A stretch of DNA of 26,252 bases from Firmicutes bacterium UBA1739 (GCA_002315385.1 DCHZ01000007.1:1-26252), one strand, 5' to 3'; positions 1 to 8,915 are shown, numbered from the stretch's first letter. Program-made: numbers and translations. The notes: a model not told the origin generated them from the letters alone.

Positions 1-16
1 CTTGATTCCCCCTTTT
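1..16 (-). promoter_or_regulatory. Ribosome binding site of a gene starting just outside the window
   Basis: Read on the minus strand, the last bases of the window contain an A-rich stretch, then GGGGGA, then a short spacer ending at the window edge. This looks like a Shine-Dalgarno sequence for a gene whose start codon lies immediately beyond base 1. The 110 bp between it and yhbY hold no ORF and no obvious terminator, so the next gene may be cotranscribed. In many Bacillota yhbY is followed by nadD, but nothing here identifies the next gene. Confidence 0.4.
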
Positions 17-110
17 ATTTAACCTATTTAATCTTTTTTTGATTCAGGCGATTCACTTGCATGTTATTATCCGGTCGGAAAGCCCGTATCTTATGAATCG
101 ATCTATATTA

Positions 111-407
111 TCACTTTTTCGGCAGCACTATCTGCTTGTTTTCCTTTGACTCTTTATACAGAACAAATCTTCGACCTATTGCCTGTACGAACTCTGCTCC
201 TATTGTCTCCACAATCTCGTTTGCCGCATCTTTCGGATCCATCATGCAGGATTCCTGAAGCTTAACCTTCACAAGCTCTCTTGCCTCACATCCGGTTTCT
301 ATCTCCCTAATCACATTTTCCGTGATTCCCTGCTTGCCGATATACACAGTAGGATCAATCTTCTGCGCCAGCCCTTTCAAATAACTTCTTTGTTTTCCTG
401 TTATCAT
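111..407 (-). CDS. yhbY: YhbY/CRS1-type RNA-binding protein
   Basis: This 98-residue protein has the size and layout of the single-domain bacterial YhbY (CRM) family. It opens with a basic helix (KQRSYLKGLAQKI) and continues with the hallmark segment containing IGKQGIT at about residues 23-29. The middle carries the ELVKVKLQ strand and the end carries IGRRFVLYK. In E. coli the family associates with pre-50S ribosomal particles, so a role in ribosome assembly is likely; that is family knowledge. The start has a GGAAGGAA Shine-Dalgarno, and the gene begins 12 bp after the stop of the C_GCAxxG_C_C gene, so the two are probably cotranscribed. Confidence 0.93.
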   Translation of the reverse strand: MITGKQRSYLKGLAQKIDPTVYIGKQGITENVIREIETGCEARELVKVKLQESCMMDPKDAANEIVETIGAEFVQAIGRRFVLYKESKENKQIVLPKK

Positions 408-419
408 ACAAATTCCTTC

Positions 420-872
420 CTATTTTTTACCGAGTCTGTCCGCGAGAATCTGTGCCGCACATTTTACGCACTGTATACAGATCAGGTTCTTTCCCTTTGC
501 TGCAGCCAGCTCTTCGGCAGATGCATTGCTCTTCATTTCTTTTTCCATTTTGAGCAGATCTCTGCACATGAGAGTACCGAACTTATCCTCAAATACCTTT
601 CCGGCTTCTTTAAGCTTTGCGTAAGTATCAAGCTTTGACGTTCCTTTTCCCAGTTCTCCATCGCTGTTTTCGAGTCCAAGTACCATGAACATTCCGGTAA
701 CAGCTCCGCACTCATCTTTATATCCGCCCATTCCCAGGCCGAATCCCTCCGCCAGTTTAAACGCCGTCACTTCGTCAATTCCGTATAAATCACAATATGC
801 ACTCAGTACAGCCTGTGAACAGTTGTATCCGTTTAAAAATTTTTCCGTTGCCAGATTTACTCTGTTTTCCAT
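420..872 (-). CDS. C_GCAxxG_C_C family redox-type protein
   Basis: This 150-residue protein matches the C_GCAxxG_C_C family, named for its spaced cysteines. Visible pieces are NGYNCSQAV near residue 15, a glycine-rich FGLGMGG, then ECGAVTG in the middle, and a C-terminal CIQCVKC cluster. The function of the family is not established; the conserved cysteines suggest metal or redox chemistry, which is inference. Its start overlaps the end of the upstream kinase-like gene by 16 bp, and a strong AGGAGGA lies just ahead of the ATG, so the gene is coupled to its neighbour but can load ribosomes independently. The length is normal and the frame is intact. Confidence 0.88.
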   Translation of the reverse strand: MENRVNLATEKFLNGYNCSQAVLSAYCDLYGIDEVTAFKLAEGFGLGMGGYKDECGAVTGMFMVLGLENSDGELGKGTSKLDTYAKLKEAGKVFEDKFGTLMCRDLLKMEKEMKSNASAEELAAAKGKNLICIQCVKCAAQILADRLGKK

Positions 873-1582
873 AGCATCCTCCTGTTATTGTTTTTTTCTA
901 TTATTCCGTAATTCTCCAGCATATCAATAATTTTCCTGTGTATCCTGTCTCCGCTGATCATGCGGCCGTTTTCATCCGTGCACTCCAGCAGAACCAGTTC
1001 ATCATATTTTTCACACAGCTGTCTGTATTGGGAGGCAACCCTGTACTGAAGTGAAATATCCTTTTCGTGTATGTCCTCTTCTCCTTTTAGATACTCTCTT
1101 TCACTTCCGCTTCTGCTGCGCATAAGCTGATGCCTTACGAAAGACATCGGTACACCCATGAAGATTGAAATATCCGGCTTCGGTATACCGAAATCCCGAA
1201 ACTCCAGTCTGTATATCCATTCACTCAGCTTTCGCTGTTCTTTTCTGCTGCGGAGTTTCGCGCACTGATAAGCTATATTCGAAAATGTATATCTGTCCAA
1301 AAGGATAATATCATATTCCCTCATCCATTTGCGAAGCCTGCCGTCAGTTTCCTTCCGGTTTCCCGCGAATGCAAATGCCGCAAAATACGGATCCACATTA
1401 TCGGCATCCCCGTATTCTCCTCTGAGAAAAGAGTTTACCATATCACCGTAAAAGCCTTCGCCCGACGGGAAATGAAACTGCTTAACCCTTAATCCCTGCC
1501 TTACCAGATAATTATAAAGCCGCTTTGTCTGAGTTGATTTTCCGGAGCCGTCCATTCCTTCTATTACAACTATTTTTCCCAT
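857..1582 (-). CDS. Thymidylate-kinase-like nucleoside monophosphate kinase
   Basis: This 241-residue protein has a P-loop at residues 9-17 (GMDGSGKST), an LLDRYTFSNIAYQ segment that matches the DR[YFH] substrate-binding motif of dTMP kinases, and a LID-like region with EDIHEKD. These assign it to the thymidylate kinase fold. It is somewhat longer than a typical Tmk (about 205-215 residues) and diverges around the LID, so it may be a second, specialised dTMP kinase-like protein rather than the housekeeping Tmk. It begins 5 bp after the phosphoesterase stop with no strong Shine-Dalgarno, suggesting translational coupling. Its 3' end overlaps the next gene by 16 bp. Confidence 0.85.
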   Translation of the reverse strand: MGKIVVIEGMDGSGKSTQTKRLYNYLVRQGLRVKQFHFPSGEGFYGDMVNSFLRGEYGDADNVDPYFAAFAFAGNRKETDGRLRKWMREYDIILLDRYTFSNIAYQCAKLRSRKEQRKLSEWIYRLEFRDFGIPKPDISIFMGVPMSFVRHQLMRSRSGSEREYLKGEEDIHEKDISLQYRVASQYRQLCEKYDELVLLECTDENGRMISGDRIHRKIIDMLENYGIIEKNNNRRMLWKTE

Positions 1583-1587
1583 AATTA

Positions 1588-2067
1588 TTACTGCTGCAGG
1601 TAAACAATACCGCCGCTTAGTTCTCCTTCCTCTGTAATTTCCACTACCCCGTAAGAGGGAGAGCTGAAACCATACGGATATGTCAGACTTCCCGGATTAA
1701 GAACCACCAGACCGTCTTCTTCAAGATAGACAGGCTGATGTGTATGCCCGAAAAATACCGCATCACAGCCCAGTTCATCCGCTCTGTATATGAGCGCAGT
1801 CAGTCCGCTTTTCACTCTTTCGCGATGACCGTGAACAAGAAGTATTCTTCCGAAAGCTGTGTTCAGAATCTTGTAATTCTTTTCGGAAAAATCTCCGTCG
1901 GTATTCCCGTTTACTCCTATTACCCTGGCACCTGTCATTATTCTGATACGCTCCGCATCGGATGCCATATCTCCGAGATGAATAATGGCATCATAGTCGC
2001 CTTCATCATATATATCGACAGCCTTATCTACACTGCCGTGAGTATCACTTATTACCAGTAATTTCAT
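1588..2067 (-). CDS. YfcE/MJ0936-type metallophosphoesterase
   Basis: This 159-residue protein carries the compact calcineurin-like phosphoesterase motifs in order: SDTHG at residues 7-11, HLGDM near 31, GNTD near 54, a GH in LLVHGHRE, and FGHTHQP near 105-111. These supply the dinuclear metal ligands. The length fits the YfcE/MJ0936 subfamily, which has phosphodiesterase activity in vitro; the natural substrate is unknown. It is the first gene after the cysS terminator. A short AGGA precedes the ATG, and I see no convincing promoter in the 36 bp between terminator and start, so terminator read-through may drive this group. Confidence 0.92.
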   Translation of the reverse strand: MKLLVISDTHGSVDKAVDIYDEGDYDAIIHLGDMASDAERIRIMTGARVIGVNGNTDGDFSEKNYKILNTAFGRILLVHGHRERVKSGLTALIYRADELGCDAVFFGHTHQPVYLEEDGLVVLNPGSLTYPYGFSSPSYGVVEITEEGELSGGIVYLQQ

Positions 2068-2102
2068 ATCCTAACACTTGTATATTCAACGTTATTATTC
2101 AT

Positions 2103-2141
2103 TAAAAGGGAGACTCGGAATCATCGCCCTGTCTCCCTGTT
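2103..2141 (-). terminator. Rho-independent terminator after cysS
   Basis: Bases 2107-2114 and 2131-2138 form a perfect 8-bp inverted repeat (AGGGAGAC with GTCTCCCT) around a 16-nt loop. On the minus strand the stem is followed by four T residues and an AT-rich tract. It lies 10 bp past the cysS stop, the expected place for the end of the long stress/isoprenoid/tRNA-synthetase cluster. Confidence 0.78.
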
Positions 2142-2150
2142 TTAAGTCAG

Positions 2151-3554
2151 TTATATTCTTGTAATCTTTACTCCCTGAGGGGTATCTTCCAAAACGATTC
2201 CTTTTTCCTTCAGCATGTCTCTGATTTCATCGGCACGCTTAAAGTTCTTTGCTTTTCTTGCCGCCTGACGTTCATCAACCAGCTTCTGCAGCTCATCATC
2301 AATACCTTCATCCGCATTGTCGGAAACCTCCAGAAGACCGAGAACACCTGTAAGCTCCGTGAGAAGCTCAAGACATTTTTCCGCAAAGGCTTTTGACGCT
2401 CCGTCTTTAACATCAGTATTGATATCTTTTATCAGTTCAAATACCGCACTGATAGCATCCGCTGTATTGAGATCATCCTCCATGGCTGCAACGAATTTGT
2501 CCCGGTATTTTTCCAGAGCTTCGTATTTAACCTTTTCGTCTTCGGTCATCTCTCCGGAGCCGGTATCAATGAGGTGCTTAAGATTGCTCTTTGAGTTTCT
2601 CATTCTCGCAAGACCGTTTTTTGCCTGCTCCATCAAATCCCTGCTGAAATTGATAGGACTTCTGTAGTGGCCCGAAAGCAGGAAGAATCTCATGACTTCG
2701 CCTTCATAGTCTTTCAGAATATCCCTTACGGTAAAGAAATTTCCTTTGGATTTAGACATTTTTTCATTGTCTATTGTAATATATCCATTGTGCATCCAGT
2801 AGTTTGCAAAAGTTTTTCCTGTTGCAGCCTCTGTCTGTGCAATTTCGTTTTCATGATGAGGAAACGTCAGATCCTGACCGCCCGCATGAATGTCTATTGT
2901 ATCGCCGAGATATTTTGTGGACATTACCGAGCATTCAATATGCCAGCCCGGTCTTCCCATTCCCCAGGGGGACTCCCACGCAAGACCTTCGCCTTCCTTC
3001 TGAGCCTTCCATAAAGCAAAATCCAGAGGGTCGCGTTTTTTCTCGCCAATCATAATTCTTGCACCGAGTTCAAGATCCTCAATGTTCTGACCGGAAAGCT
3101 TACCGTACTCCGTAAACTTGCGGGTATTGTAATACACATCCCCGTCGGATTCGTATGCATATCCCTTATCGATAAGCTTCTGAACAAAGGCAATAATCTC
3201 TTTCATATTTTCGGTTACTCTGGGATGAACACTGGCTTTTTTTACATTAAGAGCCTGAGCATCTTTGAAATACTCGCCGATGTACTTTTCGCCGACTTCA
3301 AGAGGCGTAATACCTTCTTCATTTGCACGTTTTAAGATTTTATCATCCACGTCGGTAAAATTCTGAACAAATTTTACTTTTCTTCCCGTATATTCCAGAT
3401 ATCTTCTGAGGGTATCAAACACAACAAAAGGTCTGGCATTGCCTATATGGAAAAAATTGTAAACAGTAGGTCCGCAGACATAAATCTTTATTTCATTCTC
3501 GTCTATAGGAACAAATTCCTGTTTTGTTCTGGTTAAAGTGTTGTATATTTTCAT
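2151..3554 (-). CDS. cysS: Cysteinyl-tRNA synthetase
   Basis: This 467-residue class I aminoacyl-tRNA synthetase charges tRNA-Cys. It shows CGPTVYNFFHIGNARP near residues 27-42, with the first zinc cysteine and the HIGH-like motif, then the conserved GGQDLTFPHHENE with further zinc ligands, and the KMSKSKG loop near 264-270. The C-terminal DALR and anticodon-binding regions are present and the length is standard. A GAAGGAAAG Shine-Dalgarno precedes the ATG. It lies 26 bp after the cyclophilin gene and ends at a terminator. In Bacillus, cysS also sits downstream of ispF, but there via gltX and cysE, which are missing here. Confidence 0.98.
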   Translation of the reverse strand: MKIYNTLTRTKQEFVPIDENEIKIYVCGPTVYNFFHIGNARPFVVFDTLRRYLEYTGRKVKFVQNFTDVDDKILKRANEEGITPLEVGEKYIGEYFKDAQALNVKKASVHPRVTENMKEIIAFVQKLIDKGYAYESDGDVYYNTRKFTEYGKLSGQNIEDLELGARIMIGEKKRDPLDFALWKAQKEGEGLAWESPWGMGRPGWHIECSVMSTKYLGDTIDIHAGGQDLTFPHHENEIAQTEAATGKTFANYWMHNGYITIDNEKMSKSKGNFFTVRDILKDYEGEVMRFFLLSGHYRSPINFSRDLMEQAKNGLARMRNSKSNLKHLIDTGSGEMTEDEKVKYEALEKYRDKFVAAMEDDLNTADAISAVFELIKDINTDVKDGASKAFAEKCLELLTELTGVLGLLEVSDNADEGIDDELQKLVDERQAARKAKNFKRADEIRDMLKEKGIVLEDTPQGVKITRI

Positions 3555-3580
3555 TGAATCTTTCCTTCCGGCTCTTTACT

Positions 3581-4108
3581 CTATCTTCCCGTAAGCTTAA
3601 CAGGTTCCGGATAGTCAATACCAAAGGTCTCAACGGTTACCTTCTTCATTACCTGATCCTTTTCAGGCTTGTCTCTGTAATTTCTCTTAACAGCCACTAT
3701 TTCGTCTGCCACTTCCATACCTTCTATTACTTTTCCGAAAGCGGCATACTGTCCGTCAAGATGCGGAGCGGTTTCAACCATAATGAAAAACTGAGATCCG
3801 CCACTGTCAAAATTTGCGGCTCTTGCCATCGAAAGAACTCCTCTTTCGTGCTTGATATCATTGGAATAACCGTTCTTTTCAAACTCACCTCTGATACAGT
3901 AACCGGGGCCGTACATTCCCGTACCTGTAGGATCTCCGCCCTGAATCATAAATCCCGGAATAACTCTATGGAAAATGATTCCGTCATAGAAGCCTTTCTT
4001 AACGAGGCTGATAAAGTTATTAACGGAAACCGGCGCCTTGTCCGGATAAAGCTCTGCTTTCATCTTTTTTCCGTTTTCCATTTCAATTGTAACTACAGGG
4101 TTGCTCAT
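3581..4108 (-). CDS. Cyclophilin-type peptidyl-prolyl isomerase
   Basis: This 175-residue protein is a single-domain cyclophilin that accelerates proline cis-trans isomerisation during folding. The signature FHRVIPGFMIQGGDP appears near residues 46-60 and contains the catalytic arginine; GSQFFI and HLDGQYAAFG follow. There is no signal peptide, so it should be cytoplasmic. A GGAGGAG Shine-Dalgarno precedes the start. It sits between proS and cysS with short gaps, so it is probably cotranscribed with both. Confidence 0.95.
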   Translation of the reverse strand: MSNPVVTIEMENGKKMKAELYPDKAPVSVNNFISLVKKGFYDGIIFHRVIPGFMIQGGDPTGTGMYGPGYCIRGEFEKNGYSNDIKHERGVLSMARAANFDSGGSQFFIMVETAPHLDGQYAAFGKVIEGMEVADEIVAVKRNYRDKPEKDQVMKKVTVETFGIDYPEPVKLTGR

Positions 4109-4133
4109 ATGAACTCCTCCTTTATATATTAAA

Positions 4134-5864
4134 CTATTTTTTATGCCCTAATCTTTCAAGTTCATCCTTGATGTACCCGGCAGCAGCTGCGGCTGCATCA
4201 CCGCTCTTCATTTCAACTGTATCCTTATCTTTTCTGAGCTTGTATTCAACCACATCTTCACCGGCTTTCTTGCCTACTGTGATTCTTACCGGAATACCGA
4301 TAAGGTCTGCGTCCTTGAATTTAACTCCGGCTCTTTCCTCTCTGTCATCAATAAGAACTTCGATTCCTTCTTTTTCCAGTGCATCGTGAATAGCCATGCC
4401 CACCTTCATCTGAGTCTCATCATTTGTATTCACTACTGTGACAATAACATGGTAAGGTGCAACGGATACAGGCCAGATGATGCCGTTTTCGTCATGATAC
4501 TGTTCGATAACAGCCGCAACCGATCTTGTAATTCCGATGCCGTGACAACCCATTACGAAAGGATGCTCCTGCATGTTTTCATCTCTGTAGTATGCGTGCA
4601 TTGATTCACTGTATTTTGTTCCGAGCTTAAAGATCTGACCTACTTCGATACCTCTTGTAATCTTGATTTTTCCGCCGCACTTAGGACATTTATATCCTTC
4701 CTTTGCAAGCTTAAGGTCGCATACGATATCAGCGGTAAAATCTCTACCGTAGTTGATATTGAGTGTATGATATCCTTCCTTATTTGCACCGGCCACCAGA
4801 TTTCTCATTTTCGGAACTTCACTGTCCACAATGATGGTGCAGTTTTTAAGACCTACAGGACCGCAGAATCCGCCGACTCCGCCTAAAATCTCCTGTACTT
4901 CTTTTTCATCCGCAAATTCCAGGGCAAATTCGGGAACATCGATAGCATTTATTAATTTTGTTTCATTTAATTCTCTGTCGCCTCTGATGAATGCAACATA
5001 GAAGTTTCCTTCAGCCTTAAACATGAGAGCTTTAAGAGTTTTTTCAGCCGGGAGTCCGAGATATGTTGCTACATCTTCTATGGTTTTGCATTCAGGTGTA
5101 AGCTCATCTACAGGCTCCAGCATTTCTTCTGTCTGCTGAGGATCATCTACACATTCAAGTCTTTCCGTGGTAGCGGCAACATCACAGTCCTCGCAGTATC
5201 CTACTTCACTTTCACCCACTGCGGAAAATGCACAGAATTCGTGAGATGCACTTCCGCCGATTGCTCCGTTGTCAGCCTCGATAGGTCTGAAATTGAGATC
5301 AAATCTTGTAAAAATTCTTGAATATGCATCATACATTTCATCATAGCTTGCATTCATGCCGGCTTCATCTCTGTCGAAAGTATATGCATCCTTCATGATA
5401 AACTCTCTGCTACGCATAACTCCGAATCTCGGTCTTTTTTCATCTCTGTACTTTGTCTGAATCTGATAAATATTCAGAGGGAGCTGTCTGTATGAAGTTA
5501 CTTCGTCTCTGATAATATCTGTGAAAACCTCTTCGTGGGTAGGTCCGAGACAGAAATCTCTGCCGGCTCTGTCCTTTAATCTGACAAGCTCAGGGCCGTA
5601 CTTATACCATCTTCCGGATTCTTCCCAGAGTTCCGCAGGATGAAGAGCCGAACACAGAATTTCCTGAGCACCCTTTGCATCCATTTCCTCTCTTACAATA
5701 TTTTCTACCTTATGAATAACTCTGAGTCCCAAAGGCATGTGATTATAAACACCGGAAACCAGTTTTTTCATCATTCCCGCTCTGAGCATTAAAACGTGAC
5801 TGTCTATTACAGCTTCATTCGGCACTTCTCTTAATGTGTGAAAGTGCATTTTTGACATTTTCAT
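4134..5864 (-). CDS. proS: Prolyl-tRNA synthetase, bacterial type with editing domain
   Basis: This 576-residue class II synthetase charges tRNA-Pro. Motif 1 lies in the N-terminal region (PLGLRVIHKVENIVREEM), motif 2 around residues 140-160 (TKYRDEKRPRFGVMRSREF), and motif 3 near 445-455 (CHGIGITRS). Between motifs 2 and 3, about residues 225-390, is the insertion (INS) domain typical of bacterial ProS, which hydrolyses Ala-tRNA-Pro. A C-terminal anticodon-binding domain follows. Length is normal. GAGGAG lies upstream of the ATG. Upstream are a candidate promoter and a small hairpin, so proS may start a sub-operon with the cyclophilin and cysS. Confidence 0.98.
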   Translation of the reverse strand: MKMSKMHFHTLREVPNEAVIDSHVLMLRAGMMKKLVSGVYNHMPLGLRVIHKVENIVREEMDAKGAQEILCSALHPAELWEESGRWYKYGPELVRLKDRAGRDFCLGPTHEEVFTDIIRDEVTSYRQLPLNIYQIQTKYRDEKRPRFGVMRSREFIMKDAYTFDRDEAGMNASYDEMYDAYSRIFTRFDLNFRPIEADNGAIGGSASHEFCAFSAVGESEVGYCEDCDVAATTERLECVDDPQQTEEMLEPVDELTPECKTIEDVATYLGLPAEKTLKALMFKAEGNFYVAFIRGDRELNETKLINAIDVPEFALEFADEKEVQEILGGVGGFCGPVGLKNCTIIVDSEVPKMRNLVAGANKEGYHTLNINYGRDFTADIVCDLKLAKEGYKCPKCGGKIKITRGIEVGQIFKLGTKYSESMHAYYRDENMQEHPFVMGCHGIGITRSVAAVIEQYHDENGIIWPVSVAPYHVIVTVVNTNDETQMKVGMAIHDALEKEGIEVLIDDREERAGVKFKDADLIGIPVRITVGKKAGEDVVEYKLRKDKDTVEMKSGDAAAAAAGYIKDELERLGHKK

Positions 5865-5905
5865 AATTACATTCTCCTCTTTATTCAGTAAACATTTGTG
5901 TATTT

Positions 5906-5933
5906 TTTATAATAATCGCAGTTTCTCTGTGAA
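5906..5933 (-). promoter_or_regulatory. Candidate sigma-A promoter of proS
   Basis: On the minus strand, TTCACA (5928-5933) and TATAAA (5906-5911) are separated by 16 bp; each matches five of six consensus bases. They lie in the 129-bp gap between ispF and proS, about 42 bp ahead of the proS start. The -35 and spacer fall inside an imperfect hairpin (5917-5940). This would give proS-cyclophilin-cysS their own transcription start in addition to read-through from ctsR. Confidence 0.45.
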
Positions 5934-5993
5934 AGCTGCGGGTTCTTCGGATATATAACAGTCCGGCAGAATCATCGAACACTCTCGACCTGC

Positions 5994-6473
5994 TTATTCC
6001 GCCGTTTTTTCCACCGACACTATCGCCTGTGCCGAAATACCTTCTTTTCTTCCTTCGAATCCCATTTTTTCCGTTGTAGTCGCTTTAATGTTCACCCTTG
6101 CGGGACTCAGTGCCAGAGCTTCGGCTACATTTACCTTCATCATCTCCGAATGAGGCGATATTCTGGGTGCCTGAGCAACAATCACAGCATCCACATTCAC
6201 AGGATAATATCCGTAGTTTTTCATAATCCTCCTGACCTCCGTCAGCAGCTTCATGCTGGATATTCCCATATACCGTTCATCTGTATCCGGAAAATGAATC
6301 CCGATATCACCGAGTCCGCAGGCTCCGAGAAGTGCGTCCATGATGGCATGAACAAGCACATCCCCGTCAGAGTGTGCTTCCAGTCCCTTTTCATACGGAA
6401 TATTCACTCCGCCGAGAACCAGCGGTTTTTCCGGTATTAATCTATGTGCATCGTAACCGATTCCAACAAACAT
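5994..6473 (-). CDS. ispF: 2-C-methyl-D-erythritol 2,4-cyclodiphosphate synthase
   Basis: This 159-residue enzyme forms the cyclic diphosphate MEcPP in the non-mevalonate (MEP) isoprenoid pathway. The N-terminal GIGYDAHR supplies the first metal-binding Asp and His. The next conserved segments are GGVNIPYEKGLEAHSDGDVL with a further metal His, DIGIHFPD, and the C-terminal KATTTEKMGFEGRKEGI. Length is standard. It starts 5 bp after ispD, the usual tight ispD-ispF pairing, behind an AGGTAGAG Shine-Dalgarno. Confidence 0.98.
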   Translation of the reverse strand: MFVGIGYDAHRLIPEKPLVLGGVNIPYEKGLEAHSDGDVLVHAIMDALLGACGLGDIGIHFPDTDERYMGISSMKLLTEVRRIMKNYGYYPVNVDAVIVAQAPRISPHSEMMKVNVAEALALSPARVNIKATTTEKMGFEGRKEGISAQAIVSVEKTAE

Positions 6474-6478
6474 TTTCT

Positions 6479-7183
6479 CTACCTTTTACTTCTGTTTAAT
6501 AGAATTCCTTCCGCAAAAATCAAATCTTCGGAAGTAGTAATCTTTATATTATCATATTTACCTTCAACAATAAATACCTTTTTACCTTCTTTTTCGGCAA
6601 AAACCGCTTCATCAGTCCCTAAAAATCCCGTTTCCACGTATTTCCGCATCCAGCTTTTTATTTCGCCGCAAAAAAAACCCTGAGGTGTCTGAATTGCATA
6701 AAGACGGCTTCTGTCCGGAGTTTCCTCTGTGAATCCGTCTTTTACAAATTTTATTGTATCTTTTACCGGAACTCCCGCCGCACAGCATCCGTGCTCATAT
6801 ACAGCCTCAATACACGAGGTAATCAAATCATCCTCAATCAATGCCCTTGCCGCGTCATGGATCAGAACTATCGAATCATCCGGCGGCACTTCAAGTGCTT
6901 TAAGCACAGAAAAACAACGTTCCTTTCCTCCCGGAACGATGTCCTTCACTTTTGCAAACTTCCCATCCGCCGGAATTAATTTCCGACAGTATGAAACTTC
7001 GTCGGGCTTTGCCGCCACAACAATACCGTCCACATATTTATTCTGTGCAAAAACCTCTACAGTCCTTTCGAGAATTGTTTTACCGCAGAGCTCAATGAAC
7101 ACCTTATTGATACCGGGTCTTCCCATACGCTTTCCGCTTCCTGCGGCCGGAATTACAACATTTACCTGTTTTCCCTTATACAT
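6479..7183 (-). CDS. ispD: 2-C-methyl-D-erythritol 4-phosphate cytidylyltransferase
   Basis: This 234-residue enzyme transfers CMP to MEP, the third step of the MEP isoprenoid pathway. The N-terminal nucleotide-binding loop reads IPAAGSGKRMG (about residues 11-21), followed by NKVFIELCGKTILERTV, the central VLIHDAARALI, and PVKDTIK, all typical of IspD. The final segment DLIFAEGIL matches the family C terminus. The Shine-Dalgarno is weak. It is followed immediately by ispF and preceded by the PIN/TRAM gene, the same neighbour order as B. subtilis yacL-ispD-ispF. Confidence 0.97.
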   Translation of the reverse strand: MYKGKQVNVVIPAAGSGKRMGRPGINKVFIELCGKTILERTVEVFAQNKYVDGIVVAAKPDEVSYCRKLIPADGKFAKVKDIVPGGKERCFSVLKALEVPPDDSIVLIHDAARALIEDDLITSCIEAVYEHGCCAAGVPVKDTIKFVKDGFTEETPDRSRLYAIQTPQGFFCGEIKSWMRKYVETGFLGTDEAVFAEKEGKKVFIVEGKYDNIKITTSEDLIFAEGILLNRSKR

Positions 7184-7263
7184 ATTTCACTATATCCTTC
7201 GGTATATCTGTTTCCGAATACCCCTGTAGGCGGCATCGTTCTTACTGCATTATCACCGGGCAA

Positions 7264-8391
7264 TCACTTCTTTTGCTTAGCAAATATCATTCTTCCCGAT
7301 GCAGTCTGCAGAATACTTGTAACCTCCGCCTTAATCATCTGTCCGATCAGAAACTTTCCGTTTTCGATGATAATCATAGTCCCGTCGTCAAGATATCCGA
7401 CTCCCTGATTATTCTCTCTTCCTTCTCTGACAACCTGAATGTCCAATGCCTCTCCCGGAATAACCACCGGTTTCAGGGCTTTAACCACATCATTAATATT
7501 CAATACGCGAATCTGCTGTATCTCCGCAACCTGTATGAGATTGTAATCATTAGTTACTATTTTCCCACCTAATTTCTGTGAAAGCTTCAAAAGCTTGACA
7601 TCCACTTCTTCGGCTCCCTCCCAGTCCTTATCAGCATAGGTGTTGTATATTTCCAATCCGTAGTAGGTCTGCATCTCTTTAAGAATAGCCAGACCCCTGC
7701 GGCCCTTGGCTTTTTTCAGCACATCCGCCGAATCCGAGAGATGGCGCAGCTCCGTAAGCACGAATTCCGGTATTATTATTTTTCCTTCTATGAAACCCGT
7801 CTTCATTACATCCATAATTCTGCCGTCTATCAGTACGCTGGTATCAAGAATTTTGGGCATTGCTTCCTGCTTCTCATTTTTTCCTGATTTTCCGCGTCCG
7901 AAAATCGAAACAAGAAAAGATGTCTTCCTGTCATCGGAGCTGTCTTTGTCTATCCGTCTTTTTGCAAGACGCGATCCCACCACCGTGCCAAGTCCTCCGA
8001 AAACAATATAACACAGTGCCGTCAGTGCCTGCCCCAGATACAGAATATCAATATGCGAAAAAATTCCGCTGCACAGAAAGGCTATCAGAAGCCCCATCAG
8101 AAGTCCCAGAACACCTCCGACAAAAACAATAGGGGGGACTTTAGAAATGTCATTTTCTATTCTGTTTCCTATATTTATCCAGTTATCTTTAACTCCCCTG
8201 TATAACAGGAAGAACAGTACTCCGCCCATAACCGCAAAAATTACAGGCACAAAGGTTTCTGCCGGGCCGTTATCCATTGCCTCCCCTTTGGCATAAGTTG
8301 AAACAGCCAGAATATATACCAATGTCCCCAGACAGTACCCTGCAATACAGCCCGAGACAGTAATCAGCGCTTTAATTAATTTGTCGAACAT
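7264..8391 (-). CDS. yacL: Membrane-anchored PIN/TRAM domain protein (YacL type)
   Basis: This 375-residue protein has about four N-terminal membrane segments (residues 7-32, 46-64, about 88-108 and 117-137), then a PIN nuclease-like domain (about 180-300) and a C-terminal TRAM domain (about 305-372). The PIN acidic residues are visible in LDTSVLIDGR, in EFVLTELRHL and in IVTNDYN. B. subtilis YacL has this architecture and the same place before ispD. An RNase role is predicted from the fold but is poorly established for this family. A GAGGGGAT Shine-Dalgarno precedes the ATG. It lies 31 bp after carD, so the carD promoter probably also transcribes it. Confidence 0.93.
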   Translation of the reverse strand: MFDKLIKALITVSGCIAGYCLGTLVYILAVSTYAKGEAMDNGPAETFVPVIFAVMGGVLFFLLYRGVKDNWINIGNRIENDISKVPPIVFVGGVLGLLMGLLIAFLCSGIFSHIDILYLGQALTALCYIVFGGLGTVVGSRLAKRRIDKDSSDDRKTSFLVSIFGRGKSGKNEKQEAMPKILDTSVLIDGRIMDVMKTGFIEGKIIIPEFVLTELRHLSDSADVLKKAKGRRGLAILKEMQTYYGLEIYNTYADKDWEGAEEVDVKLLKLSQKLGGKIVTNDYNLIQVAEIQQIRVLNINDVVKALKPVVIPGEALDIQVVREGRENNQGVGYLDDGTMIIIENGKFLIGQMIKAEVTSILQTASGRMIFAKQKK

Positions 8392-8422
8392 TTTATATTC
8401 TATCCCCTCGATTTATTTTATA

Positions 8423-8902
8423 TTACTCAAACACAGCTTTTTCAATCATAAGCTCGGCATCTTCTATTTTCATGTCATTTACCAGTACAATTTCACTTAG
8501 CAGAATGTGTTTGGCATTCATAAGCATTTTTCTCTCCCCCGTAGACAGACCTTTTTTTCTGTCCGAGTGCATAAGATTTCTCACAACCTCCGCAACACTG
8601 AAGATATTTCCGCTTTTAAGCTTTACCGCATTTTCGCGATATCTTCTGTTCCAGTTTTCCGGCATTACAGTGGGTTCCTCTCCAAGAAGCTTTATTACCT
8701 CATCAATACGTTCCCGGGATTCAATTCGGCGCATGCCTATTTCAATACTGTTGTCAACAGGTATCATTACTTTCATATCACCATAGGAAATCTTCATTAC
8801 ATAATAATCCCGTTCGTCATCCAATATTTTTTTCGTTTCAATTTTTTCAATTATTCCCGCACCGTGCATCGGATATACGACTTTTTCACCTATACTGAAC
8901 AT
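8423..8902 (-). CDS. carD: CarD-family RNA polymerase-binding transcriptional regulator
   Basis: This 159-residue protein begins MFSIGEKVVYPMHGAGII, the characteristic start of the CarD/TRCF RNA-polymerase-interaction domain. A helical C-terminal domain follows that contains PENWNRRYREN and LSTGERKMLMNAKHILLSE, as in other CarD proteins. CarD proteins bind the polymerase beta subunit and act on open complex stability at housekeeping promoters. I chose the ATG at 8902 because GGAGG lies at 8911-8915 with an 8-nt spacer; an in-frame GTG at 8917 falls inside that ribosome binding site. It follows radA by about 50 bp and has its own strong promoter and palindrome. Confidence 0.93.
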   Translation of the reverse strand: MFSIGEKVVYPMHGAGIIEKIETKKILDDERDYYVMKISYGDMKVMIPVDNSIEIGMRRIESRERIDEVIKLLGEEPTVMPENWNRRYRENAVKLKSGNIFSVAEVVRNLMHSDRKKGLSTGERKMLMNAKHILLSEIVLVNDMKIEDAELMIEKAVFE

Positions 8903-8915
8903 ATGAAATACCTCC

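Noticed and set aside
5865..5993. Hairpin upstream of proS as a terminator after ispF
   Set aside because: The stem is short with a bulge and is followed by a mixed AT tract rather than a T-run; it overlaps a plausible promoter.
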